From: JAVWHX01 sp036639875
Lineage (GTDB): Bacteria > Bacillota_I > Bacilli_A > Erysipelotrichales > Coprobacillaceae
DNA: 5,791 bases
Direction of reading: 5' to 3'
NCBI GenBank assembly: GCA_036639875.1
Contig: JAVWHX010000089.1
Location: 1-5,791 of the forward strand
Of this stretch, positions 1-5,741 are shown one piece after another (the stretch's first letter is position 1; every line of letters begins with the position of its first letter). The notes under the pieces are model-generated. The model was not told where the DNA came from. It saw only the letters and a list, made by a program, of their open reading frames with translations, and did not search any database. The position numbers and the translations under genes were made by a program.

Positions 1-1
1 G

Positions 2-49
2 TTAAGTGAAAGTGTAATAGAGAGAATAAAACAGAAGTTATTAAAGTAA
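2..49 (+). CDS. Possible C-terminal end of an upstream gene (partial)
   Basis: An open frame entering from the left edge reads LSESVIERIKQKLLK and then a TAA stop at 47-49. The basic, amphipathic composition is plausible for a protein C-terminus, and the next promoter begins about 35 bases further on. With only 15 codons visible, the product cannot be named and the frame may be chance; the other two plus-strand frames stop earlier or make less protein-like sequence. Confidence 0.25.
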   Translation, partial: LSESVIERIKQKLLK

Positions 50-82
50 AGTATAATATATAATTTCCTTATCAATGGAATA

Positions 83-91
83 TGTTATAAT
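83..91 (+). promoter_or_regulatory. Extended -10 promoter of the acetyltransferase gene
   Basis: TG at 83-84 is followed one base later by a perfect TATAAT at 86-91, forming an extended -10 element. No good -35 hexamer is present at the right distance (the AT-rich bases 63-70 are a poor match), which is common for extended -10 promoters. Transcription should start near 97-98, about 30 bases before the gene's ATG. Confidence 0.55.
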
Positions 92-114
92 CTATATTAA
101 ATAATTTAATATAG
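92..114. repeat. Perfect 10-bp inverted repeat at the transcription start, candidate operator
   Basis: CTATATTAAA at 92-101 and TTTAATATAG at 105-114 are perfect reverse complements around a 3-base spacer. The repeat begins right after the -10 box and ends at the first base of the GAGGTGG ribosome binding site. Part of the left arm lies upstream of the likely start point, so it fits a DNA operator better than a full leader hairpin. AT-rich sequence makes chance repeats more likely. Confidence 0.5.
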
Positions 115-128
115 AGGTGGAATTGTAT

Positions 129-689
129 ATGAATCATAAGGGAACGATATTACTTGAAACAAATAGACTTATATTAAGACAATTTGATTTAGATGATAGT
201 GCTATTGCTTTTAAAAATTGAACAAGTGATAATAAAATAACTAAATTCTTACGTTGGACAGCGCATCAAAATGTAGAAGTCACAAAAAGTCTTATGAGTA
301 TATGGATTGATAATTATATAAATAAAGACTTCTATCAGTGGGCAATTGTTTTAAAAGAAAATAATGAGCCAATTGGTACAATTAGTGTTGTTGATCAAGA
401 TGAAAAATTAAATTTAGTGCATATTGGTTATTGTATTGGAGCTAAATGGTGGAATAAGGGAATTACATCTGAGGCGTTCTCTGCAATTATCTCATTTCTT
501 TTTGAGCAGGTAGAAGTAAATAGAATAGAAGCACAACATGATACTAAAAATCCTAATTCTGGAAAAGTTATGCTGAAGTGTGGGCTAAAATATGAAGGTA
601 CTTTACGAGAAGCAGACATTAATAATAAGGGTAATATTATTGATGTATCAATGTATAGTATATTGGCTAAAGAATACTATAAAAATTGA
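129..689 (+). pseudogene. GNAT acetyltransferase (RimJ/RimL-like), interrupted by in-frame TGA
   Basis: The reading frame starts at ATG 129, eight bases after a GAGGTGG ribosome binding site (114-120), and runs to TGA 687-689 with one internal TGA at 219-221 (codon 31). Ignoring that stop, it is a full-length acetyl-CoA-dependent N-acetyltransferase of 186 positions, normal for the family. It opens with ETNRLILRQFDLDD (residues 10-23), the usual start of RimJ/RimL-like proteins. The acetyl-CoA-binding region is IGYCIGAKWWNKGITSEA, and KNPNSGKVMLKCGLKYEGT is the typical late motif. The stop falls where relatives commonly carry Trp (FKN-W-xSD), so a single TGG-to-TGA change explains it. The next in-frame ATG is at 294 (codon 56), but a product from there would lack the first strand and helix, and I see no good ribosome binding site for it. 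The rest of the frame is undamaged, so the mutation looks recent, or is a sequencing error. The substrate is unknown. Confidence 0.85.
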
Positions 690-734
690 ACTAATAAATT
701 TAGAAATCTTTAATTAATTTCAAACTTTAATTAC

Positions 735-770
735 AAGAATTCATCTAATTAATGATGAATTCTTTTTTTT
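735..770 (+). terminator. Rho-independent terminator after the acetyltransferase
   Basis: AAGAATTCATC (735-745) and GATGAATTCTT (754-764) form a perfect 11-bp stem around an 8-base loop. The arm runs into a tract of eight T at 763-770. It lies 46 bases after the acetyltransferase stop and separates that gene from the ORF6N gene. Confidence 0.9.
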
Positions 771-788
771 CATTATTCGACAAATTCT

Positions 789-817
789 TAGACTCTAAAG
801 ATAGAATATATTATAAT
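789..817 (+). promoter_or_regulatory. Promoter of the ORF6N gene
   Basis: A perfect TATAAT at 812-817 lies 17 bases after TAGACT at 789-794, which matches four of six positions of TTGACA. Transcription would start near 824, giving a leader of about 34 bases before the chosen ATG at 858. The surroundings are very AT-rich, so the -35 is tentative. Confidence 0.55.
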
Positions 818-857
818 ATAAAGAAATAAATATATTAAAAAAATAGAGAGGATGCTT

Positions 858-1967
858 ATGGATGAACATAATAAAGAAAAAATAATGCTAGATAAACTTC
901 CAAACAAAACAGCAGTCGCACTTTTAGACAAGGAAGAAATAAATGATTCGACTATACAAGAGTATACGAATTCTGATATTCAAGAAATGATACATGTAAT
1001 TAGGGGCCAACAAGTCATGCTAGATTCAGACTTAGCAAAATTGTTTGGATATGAAGTCAAAAAAATGAATCAACAAGTAAAAAGGAATATAGATAGATTT
1101 CCAGTAGACTTTATGTTTCAATTAACAATAGAAGAAGCTAAGAATCTTCCAAGGTCACAAAATGTGACCTTGGAAGGAAAAGGAACAAATATTAAATATG
1201 CACCATACGTTTTTACTGAACAAGGAGTTAATCAGTTATCGGCAGTGTTAAAAAGTCCTATTGCTGTAAAACAAAGTATTTATATTGTCAGAGCTTTTGT
1301 AAAAATGAGACATTATCTTATAGAAAATAGTCAACTATTAGGTAATGCAGATATACTTAAAATAACACATTCGTTAATTGAAGATAATATTAAGATTAGA
1401 GAGGAAATCCATAATAATTATAAAGAAATTGAATTCTTGAAAGCAAATATGGTTACAAAGAGTGACACCCAAGATACTATGAATAAAATTTTAGATAGTT
1501 TTATTCCTAAGGAAAATTTAAAACAATTTGTCTTTAAAGATAGCCAACCATTTGAAGCTAATGATGCCTATATTAATATTTATAAAGAAGCTAAACATTC
1601 TATTTATATTGTTGATGATTATATTAACTGTCATACTTTATCTTTATTGACTGCTAAGAAAAATGGTGTTGATGTTATTATTTTTTCTGATAATAAAGGG
1701 AGAGGTAGTGAAAAATTAAATGCGTTTGAGTTTGATAATTTTAATATAGAGTATCCTACCCTTTCTGTTAAAAGGAATAATAGAAAGTGTCATGATAGAT
1801 TTATTATTTTAGATTACAAAACAGATACTGAAAAAATTTATCATTGTGGAGCCTCTAGCAAAGATGCAGGTAAGAAAGTTTGTTGTATAAGTCTTTTTTC
1901 AACATCTCATATAATTCATTCAATCATCGATGATATGTTGGAAAATGATGATTATATTTTTGGTTAA
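858..1967 (+). CDS. ORF6N-domain protein with C-terminal phospholipase-D-like domain
   Basis: This 369-residue protein is cytoplasmic, with no signal peptide or membrane helix. Residues about 42-131 form an ORF6N domain, a DNA-binding-type module known from phage proteins: it includes IRGQQVMLDSDLAKLFGY, a VKRNIDRFPVDFMFQL core and YAPYVFTEQGV. A charged helical linker (about 170-198) could be a coiled coil. The C-terminal part (about 225-365) carries HDRFIILD (H312, R314, D319) followed by YHCGASSKDAGKK, an HxRx4D...GxS pattern like one half of a phospholipase-D/nuclease active site with the usual Lys replaced by Arg. One such motif would require dimerisation for catalysis. The start at 858 is preferred because the AGAGAGG ribosome binding site (845-851) lies six bases before it; the ATG at 852 would directly touch that site. 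ORF6N proteins occur in phages and islands, but here the gene stands alone. A role in defence or regulation is inference; nuclease activity is not proven. Confidence 0.85.
   Translation: MDEHNKEKIMLDKLPNKTAVALLDKEEINDSTIQEYTNSDIQEMIHVIRGQQVMLDSDLAKLFGYEVKKMNQQVKRNIDRFPVDFMFQLTIEEAKNLPRSQNVTLEGKGTNIKYAPYVFTEQGVNQLSAVLKSPIAVKQSIYIVRAFVKMRHYLIENSQLLGNADILKITHSLIEDNIKIREEIHNNYKEIEFLKANMVTKSDTQDTMNKILDSFIPKENLKQFVFKDSQPFEANDAYINIYKEAKHSIYIVDDYINCHTLSLLTAKKNGVDVIIFSDNKGRGSEKLNAFEFDNFNIEYPTLSVKRNNRKCHDRFIILDYKTDTEKIYHCGASSKDAGKKVCCISLFSTSHIIHSIIDDMLENDDYIFG
1146..1176. repeat. Perfect 14-bp inverted repeat inside the ORF6N coding region
   Basis: CTTCCAAGGTCACA (1146-1159) and TGTGACCTTGGAAG (1163-1176) are exact reverse complements separated by AAA. 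It encodes LPRSQNVTLE within the ORF6N domain and is more GC-rich than its surroundings. It can fold as a strong RNA hairpin or be a dyad-symmetric DNA site. There is no T tract, so it is not a terminator. Confidence 0.85.
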
Positions 1968-1989
1968 AAAAAGGAGCAAAAAGCTCCTT
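1966..1989 (-). terminator. Terminator of the glycyl radical activase gene
   Basis: Read on the minus strand, AAGGAGC (1989-1983), a five-base loop and GCTCCTT (1977-1971) form a 7-bp stem followed by a T-rich tract (down to 1966). The stem overlaps the last two bases of the activase TAA stop, an unusually tight arrangement. On the plus strand the hairpin is followed by AAAAG rather than T, so it should not stop the converging ORF6N transcript efficiently. Confidence 0.8.
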
Positions 1990-2884
1990 AAAAGAAACAA
2001 TCAAGTCCTTTATCTATAAAGATTTGTTGATAATCCTTCAAATCTTCTGGATAAAGAGCTTTTTTATTTTTCAATAAATATTCTTTATTTAACATATCAT
2101 ATTTCTTTTCACCAAATTGATGGAATGGTAAGAGTTGAACTCTTGAAGCACCAACTTCTTTTAATAAAGTTGCTAGACCTAAAGAGTCTTCTAATGAATC
2201 ATTGAAATCAGGGATAACAGGTATACGTGGTAAAACATCAATTTGATTATTAATAGCCCATTTTAAATTTTCAATAATTAATTTATTATGAACATTTGTG
2301 CCAAGATAATGTTTTTGACTATCATAATGTTTAACATCGAAAAGTAAAAGATCAAACTGTTTAGCTAAGTCTTGGAAAATATCTTGAGAAATATAACCAG
2401 TTGTTTCTATTGCAAGATGAATGTTTTCTTTTTTTAACTCAGAAACAAGAGTTTTGAGAAATTGTGGTTGACTCATTCCTTCACCACCAGATATAGTGAC
2501 TCCACCTTGAGATTCTTCATAAAAATCTTTATCCTGTAAACATACTTTTACAATCTCTTCTACAGTTTTATAGTCTCCTTCATTTTTTAATGCATGCATT
2601 GGGCATGTTCGAATACATTGTAAACAACCAGTACATTTATCTGAATCAATAATGATACGATTATTTATATGTTTAATAGCTTGATGGGGACAAGTATGAA
2701 CACATGATAAACAATGTGAACATCTATCATAGTCATATAGAATTTGAATATGGTTAAGTTGCGATTCAGGATTAGAACACCATTGACATTTTAAAGGACA
2801 ACCTTTAAAGAAAACTGTTGTTCGAATTCCAGGTCCATCATGAATACTAAATTTTTGAATATTAAAAACTATACCTTTATCCAT
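1988..2884 (-). CDS. Glycyl radical enzyme activase (radical SAM, two ferredoxin clusters)
   Basis: This 298-residue enzyme uses S-adenosylmethionine and a [4Fe-4S] cluster to abstract hydrogen from a glycine of its partner, here most likely the divergent glycyl radical enzyme at 3066. Visible features, in order: FSIHDGPGIRT (12-22), typical of pyruvate formate-lyase-activating-type enzymes; the radical SAM cluster motif C29-x3-C33-x2-C36; an inserted ferredoxin-like part with two CxxCxxCxxxCP motifs (C55/58/61/65 and C84/87/90/94); and the SAM-binding SGGEG (132-136). The two extra clusters mark activases of the non-classical group (such as those for glycerol dehydratase, CutC, HypD and PflD/YbiW) rather than classical PflA. 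An upstream ATG at 2908 is rejected: the predicted promoter puts the RNA start near 2900, and an AAAGGGAG ribosome binding site sits just before ATG 2884. Its exact partner is inferred from position. Confidence 0.93.
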   Translation of the reverse strand: MDKGIVFNIQKFSIHDGPGIRTTVFFKGCPLKCQWCSNPESQLNHIQILYDYDRCSHCLSCVHTCPHQAIKHINNRIIIDSDKCTGCLQCIRTCPMHALKNEGDYKTVEEIVKVCLQDKDFYEESQGGVTISGGEGMSQPQFLKTLVSELKKENIHLAIETTGYISQDIFQDLAKQFDLLLFDVKHYDSQKHYLGTNVHNKLIIENLKWAINNQIDVLPRIPVIPDFNDSLEDSLGLATLLKEVGASRVQLLPFHQFGEKKYDMLNKEYLLKNKKALYPEDLKDYQQIFIDKGLDCFF

Positions 2885-2906
2885 AAAACCACTCCCTTTG
2901 TATCCC

Positions 2907-2935
2907 ATTCTAGCATGTGTTAATTAAAAAGTAAA
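2907..2935 (-). promoter_or_regulatory. Promoter of the activase gene (minus strand)
   Basis: On the minus strand TTTACT (2935-2930) and TAGAAT (2912-2907) are separated by exactly 17 bases, and TG stands one base before the -10 box, giving an extended -10. The RNA would begin near 2900, leaving a short leader of about 16 bases that holds only the ribosome binding site. This rules out the earlier ATG at 2908 as a start from this promoter. Confidence 0.7.
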
Positions 2936-2941
2936 TAAAAC

Positions 2942-2953
2942 TTTCATATGAAA
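2942..2953. promoter_or_regulatory. Candidate operator, palindrome copy 1 (TTTCATATGAAA)
   Basis: A perfect 12-bp palindrome lies six bases upstream of the activase -35 box and about 30 bases upstream of the -35 of the divergent enzyme gene. Read on the minus strand it is GTTTCATATGAAAG, closely matching the second copy at 3037. The pairing of two near-identical palindromes in one divergent control region suggests a shared regulator, whose gene is not in the window. Confidence 0.5.
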
Positions 2954-2982
2954 CAAAATACATACTATATATTAAGTTATAT

Positions 2983-3010
2983 TTGACTTGATAATAATAT
3001 ATGGTATTAT
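2983..3010 (+). promoter_or_regulatory. Promoter of the glycyl radical enzyme gene
   Basis: TTGACT (2983-2988) matches five of six bases of the -35 consensus and is followed after 16 bases by TATTAT (3005-3010); TG at 3002-3003 gives an extended -10. The RNA would start near 3017, giving a leader of about 49 bases that contains the second palindrome and a strong AAAGGAGGA ribosome binding site. Confidence 0.75.
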
Positions 3011-3036
3011 ATATGTGTAAATGAAATATTAAAAAG

Positions 3037-3048
3037 TTTCAAATGAAA
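3037..3048. promoter_or_regulatory. Candidate operator, palindrome copy 2 (TTTCAAATGAAA)
   Basis: This copy matches the one at 2942 in 11 of 12 bases (TTTCA-nn-TGAAA), and both are preceded by G when read in opposite orientations. It lies between the predicted RNA start and the ribosome binding site of the glycyl radical enzyme, a position suited to repression. The centres of the two copies are 95 bp apart, so looping is possible. The regulator family is not identified. Confidence 0.5.
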
Positions 3049-3065
3049 TAAAAGGAGGATATTTT

Positions 3066-5477
3066 ATGGATAATCAAAACTATTTTGGAATGTTAACACC
3101 TCGTATGAACGACTTTAGAGAAAAGGTTTTAGAAAAGAAACCATATATTTGTGCTGAAAGAGCATTATTGGTTACAGAAACATATCAACAACATCAAAAC
3201 CAACCAGCAGTTATGAAACGTGCTTTAATGTTAAAGAATATATTAGAGAAAATGTCAATCTATATTGAAGATGAAACATTAATTGTAGGGAATCAAGCTG
3301 CTTCAAATAAAGATGCACCAATATTTCCAGAATACACATTAGAATTCGTTATCAATGAATTAGATTTATTTGAAAAAAGAGATGGCGATGTTTTCTATAT
3401 TACTGAAGAAACAAAAGAAGCATTACGTTCAATTGCGCCATTTTGGGATAATAATAACCTCAGGTCAAAAGGTGGTGCTTTGTTGCCTGATGAAGTGAGT
3501 GTCTTTATGGAAACTGGATTCTTTGGAATGGAAGGGAAGCTTAACTCAGGGGATGCTCATTTAGCTGTTGATTATCAAACATTATTAGAAATTGGATTAA
3601 AAGGATACGAAGAAAGAGTTATTCAATTGAATTCTGAATTAGATTTATGTGTACCTGAAAATATTGATAAGTATGTATTCTACAAAGCTGTATTGATTGT
3701 GATTGAAGCAGTAAAAACTTATGCTGAGAGATATAGTGCTTTGGCTAAGGAATTATCTGAAAAGGCATCTGGAAAAAGAAAAGATGAATTATTAGAAATG
3801 AGTCAAATTTGTGAAAAAGTTCCTTATGGGCCTGCTAAAACTTTTAAAGAGGCTATTCAATCTGTTTGGTTTATTCAGTTGATTTTACAGATTGAATCTA
3901 ATGGGCATTCTTTATCATATGGTCGTTTTGATCAATATATGTATCCTTATCTAAAAGCAGATTTAGAGAATAATAATATAACCGAAGATCAAGCAGTTGA
4001 ATTATTAACAAACTTATGGATTAAGACACTAACAATTAATAAAGTTAGAAGTCAGGCTCATACATTTAGTAGTGCTGGAAGTCCAATGTATCAAAATGTT
4101 ACCATTGGTGGACAAACTTCTGATAAAAAAGACGCTGTGAATAAACTTTCATATTTAGTCTTAAAATCAGTGGCTCAAACAAAATTGCCTCAACCAAACT
4201 TAACAGTGAGATATTATAAAGGGCTAGACAAAAAGTTTATGAATGAATGTATTGAGGTTATGAAACTTGGAACTGGTATGCCTGCATTTAATAATGATGA
4301 AATCATTATACCTTCTTTTATGGATTTAGGTGTTAAAGAAGAAGATGCTTATAATTATTCAGCAATTGGTTGTGTTGAAACAGCAGTGCCAGGGAAATGG
4401 GGATATAGATGTACAGGTATGTCATATCAGAACTTCCCAAGAATTTTATTAGCTGTCATGAATGATGGTGTAGATGTTACTTCAGGAAAACGTTTTGTTA
4501 AAGGATATGGATACTTTAATGATATGAAGTCTTTTGAAGAATTACAAGAAGCTTGGGATAAATCTATTAGAGAAATTGTTCGATTATCTGTGATTGTTGA
4601 AAATGCAGTTGATTTAGCTTCTGAAAGAGATGTTCCTGATATCTTATGTTCAACATTAACTCAGGATTGTATTGGAAGAGGAAAAACAATCAAAGAAGGT
4701 GGAGCTATTTACGACTTTATTTCAGGATTACAGATTGGTATTGCGAATATGGCAGATAGTTTAGCAGCTATTAAAAAACTTGTCTTTGAAGAAAAGAAAA
4801 TAACTCCTCAACAGTTATGGGATGCATTAGTTGATGATTTTACAAGTGAAGAAAATCAAAAGATTCAACAAATGTTAATCAATGAATCGCCTAAATATGG
4901 TAACGATGAAGATTATGTTGATCAATTAGTGGTTAAAGCATATGATTCATATATTGATGAAATCAAAAAGTATCCAAGTACTCGTTATGGTAGAGGTCCA
5001 ATTGGTGGAATACGTTATGCTGGAACATCTTCAATATCAGCAAATGTTGGACAAGGGTTGGGAACTTTAGCAACACCAGATGGACGTAAAGCTAGAACTC
5101 CACTTGCAGAAGGGTGCTCACCAGTTCACGCTATGGATAAATGTGGACCAACAGCTGTGTTTAAAACTGTTTCAAAATTACCTACTCATGAAATTACTGG
5201 TGGAGTATTATTGAATCAAAAGGTAACACCACAAATGTTATCAACTGAAGAAAATAAACAAAAACTAGAAATGATGATTAGAACATTCTTTAATAGACTT
5301 GATGGTTATCATGTTCAATATAATGTTGTATCTAGAGAAACACTTATTGATGCACAAAACAATCCTGAAAAACATCGTGATTTAATTGTTCGTGTAGCAG
5401 GATACTCAGCATTCTTTAACGTTTTATCTAAGGCAACACAAGATGATATTATTGAAAGAACTGAACAAACTTTATAA
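3066..5477 (+). CDS. Glycyl radical enzyme, dehydratase/C-O lyase type (PflD-like)
   Basis: This 803-residue cytoplasmic enzyme, normal in length for the family, belongs to the pyruvate formate-lyase superfamily and works only without oxygen. The large N-terminal barrel domain is followed by a C-terminal glycyl radical domain, with RVAGYSA placing the radical on Gly779 and ending in DDIIERTEQTL. The active-site loop SAIGCVET gives the thiyl residue Cys436 and Glu438. Classical pyruvate formate-lyase has two adjacent Cys, so that activity is unlikely. His165 (GDAH) and His281 (ESNGHS) match active-site His of glycerol dehydratases, but the Asp expected about 14 residues after the Cys is replaced (Thr450 or a neighbour). 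The loop CVETAVPGKWGYRCTG also resembles hydroxyproline dehydratase (HypD) in part. E. coli PflD and YbiW, relatives by overall sequence, are reported to open anhydrohexitol phosphates; the aldolase and GldA partners of that pathway are not in the window. ATG 3066 lies seven bases after AAAGGAGGA. The family is certain; the substrate is not. Confidence 0.95.
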   Translation: MDNQNYFGMLTPRMNDFREKVLEKKPYICAERALLVTETYQQHQNQPAVMKRALMLKNILEKMSIYIEDETLIVGNQAASNKDAPIFPEYTLEFVINELDLFEKRDGDVFYITEETKEALRSIAPFWDNNNLRSKGGALLPDEVSVFMETGFFGMEGKLNSGDAHLAVDYQTLLEIGLKGYEERVIQLNSELDLCVPENIDKYVFYKAVLIVIEAVKTYAERYSALAKELSEKASGKRKDELLEMSQICEKVPYGPAKTFKEAIQSVWFIQLILQIESNGHSLSYGRFDQYMYPYLKADLENNNITEDQAVELLTNLWIKTLTINKVRSQAHTFSSAGSPMYQNVTIGGQTSDKKDAVNKLSYLVLKSVAQTKLPQPNLTVRYYKGLDKKFMNECIEVMKLGTGMPAFNNDEIIIPSFMDLGVKEEDAYNYSAIGCVETAVPGKWGYRCTGMSYQNFPRILLAVMNDGVDVTSGKRFVKGYGYFNDMKSFEELQEAWDKSIREIVRLSVIVENAVDLASERDVPDILCSTLTQDCIGRGKTIKEGGAIYDFISGLQIGIANMADSLAAIKKLVFEEKKITPQQLWDALVDDFTSEENQKIQQMLINESPKYGNDEDYVDQLVVKAYDSYIDEIKKYPSTRYGRGPIGGIRYAGTSSISANVGQGLGTLATPDGRKARTPLAEGCSPVHAMDKCGPTAVFKTVSKLPTHEITGGVLLNQKVTPQMLSTEENKQKLEMMIRTFFNRLDGYHVQYNVVSRETLIDAQNNPEKHRDLIVRVAGYSAFFNVLSKATQDDIIERTEQTL

Positions 5478-5522
5478 TATATAATCATAAATATTTGTTA
5501 TGAATAAATATTGTGGATATAC

Positions 5523-5551
5523 TTGTTTTATCACTAGTCTTATGCTAATAT
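5523..5551 (+). promoter_or_regulatory. Promoter of the antisense antitoxin RNA
   Basis: TTGTTT (5523-5528) is followed after 17 bases by TAATAT (5546-5551), and TG at 5543-5544 provides an extended -10. The RNA would start near 5558, just before the two direct repeats, as expected for an Fst-type antitoxin RNA. The hexamers are moderate matches. Confidence 0.6.
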
Positions 5552-5558
5552 ACTAGTG
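5532..5558. repeat. Inverted repeat flanking the -10 box of the antisense promoter
   Basis: CACTAGT (5532-5538) and ACTAGTG (5552-5558) are perfect reverse complements 13 bases apart. The -10 box lies in the gap and the predicted RNA start is the last base of the right arm. It could be a protein-binding site on the antitoxin promoter; as RNA only a trace of it would be transcribed. Confidence 0.5.
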
Positions 5559-5562
5559 TGAT

Positions 5563-5584
5563 GTGCAAATCATGCTCAACATGA
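5563..5584 (+). repeat. Direct repeats DRa and DRb, antitoxin copy
   Basis: GTGCAAAT (5563-5570) and CTCAACATGA (5575-5584) are separated by four bases. Each has an exact copy, in the same order and orientation, at the toxin gene's 5' end (5719-5726 and 5734-5743), where the spacer is seven bases. Paired repeats of this kind are the recognition elements in Fst-family systems. Confidence 0.8.
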
Positions 5585-5589
5585 TCGCG

Positions 5590-5619
5590 AAAAGCCAGAG
5601 GGTGCGACCTCTGGCTTTT
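5590..5619. terminator. Bidirectional terminator shared by toxin mRNA and antitoxin RNA
   Basis: AAAAGCCAGAGG (5590-5601) and CCTCTGGCTTTT (5608-5619) form a perfect 12-bp stem around a six-base loop. Because the stem starts with four A and ends with four T, it can terminate transcription from both sides. It is the first convincing terminator downstream of the glycyl radical enzyme gene as well. Confidence 0.9.
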
Positions 5620-5639
5620 CTGTGCTTATTACTTGGATT

Positions 5640-5741
5640 TCACTTTCTATCAAGCCACTTACATATGTAAAACAGAATAACTCCTGCAATTACAGATGTT
5701 ACGATAGAAAGAACTGTCGTGCAAATAACTTCACTCAACAT
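5640..5741 (-). CDS. Fst-like type I toxin peptide, 33 residues, membrane-spanning
   Basis: The peptide has a short N-terminus (MLSEV), one hydrophobic helix at about residues 5-27 (including VLSIVTSVIAGVILFYI), and a charged tail CKWLDRK. This is the design of Fst-family toxins: a single membrane helix followed by a Trp-Leu-charged C-terminus, which damages or depolarises the host's own membrane when overproduced. A near-consensus AAGGAGGTGAT ribosome binding site (5756-5746) lies eight bases before the chosen ATG at 5741-5739; an in-frame ATG at 5747 overlaps that site and is too close to use. The gene ends in TGA, 20 bases before the shared terminator. The locus context (antisense RNA, direct repeats, SD hairpin) supports the toxin call more than the peptide alone. 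A small membrane peptide of another role is the alternative. Confidence 0.85.
   Translation of the reverse strand: MLSEVICTTVLSIVTSVIAGVILFYICKWLDRK

Larger units (their letters stand above)
5558..5619 (+). ncRNA. Antisense antitoxin RNA (RNA II-like) of a type I toxin-antitoxin locus
   Basis: A transcript from the promoter at 5523-5551 to the terminator at 5619 would be about 62 nt, with no credible reading frame. Its 5' half holds two repeats, GTGCAAAT (5563-5570) and CTCAACATGA (5575-5584), that recur in the same order over the toxin gene's start. Because the toxin is on the opposite strand, this RNA can pair in trans with toxin mRNA codons 6-8 and with the bases spanning the toxin start codon, blocking translation. 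Its 3' half is the terminator stem, which is also complementary to the toxin mRNA end. Size, order and layout match RNA II of the enterococcal par (Fst) system. The ends are predicted, not measured. Confidence 0.75.

Noticed and set aside
219..221. TGA read as Trp (Mollicute-type code)
   Set aside because: Trp codons checked in the intact genes are TGG, and the toxin peptide ends with TGA right after its family-typical tail, so TGA is a stop in this genome.
428..619. 63-codon minus-strand open frame
   Set aside because: It lies entirely antisense to the conserved acetyltransferase motifs and has no family resemblance; it is a shadow of the plus-strand gene.
852..857. ORF6N protein start at ATG 852
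   Set aside because: The AGAGAGG ribosome binding site directly abuts this ATG; the ATG at 858 has proper spacing.
2885..2908. Longer activase start at ATG 2908
   Set aside because: The predicted RNA starts near 2900, the -10 box overlaps this ATG, and the ribosome binding site fits ATG 2884; the extra eight residues are not family-like.
3066..5477. Classical pyruvate formate-lyase, CutC or HypD identity
   Set aside because: There is no adjacent Cys-Cys pair (formate-lyase), no microcompartment genes (CutC), and no proC neighbour; similarity to HypD is limited to part of the loop. Only the broad dehydratase-type call is safe.
5490..5512. Hairpin after the glycyl radical enzyme as its terminator
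   Set aside because: The stem is seven A-T pairs with a nine-base loop and no T tract; too weak to call.
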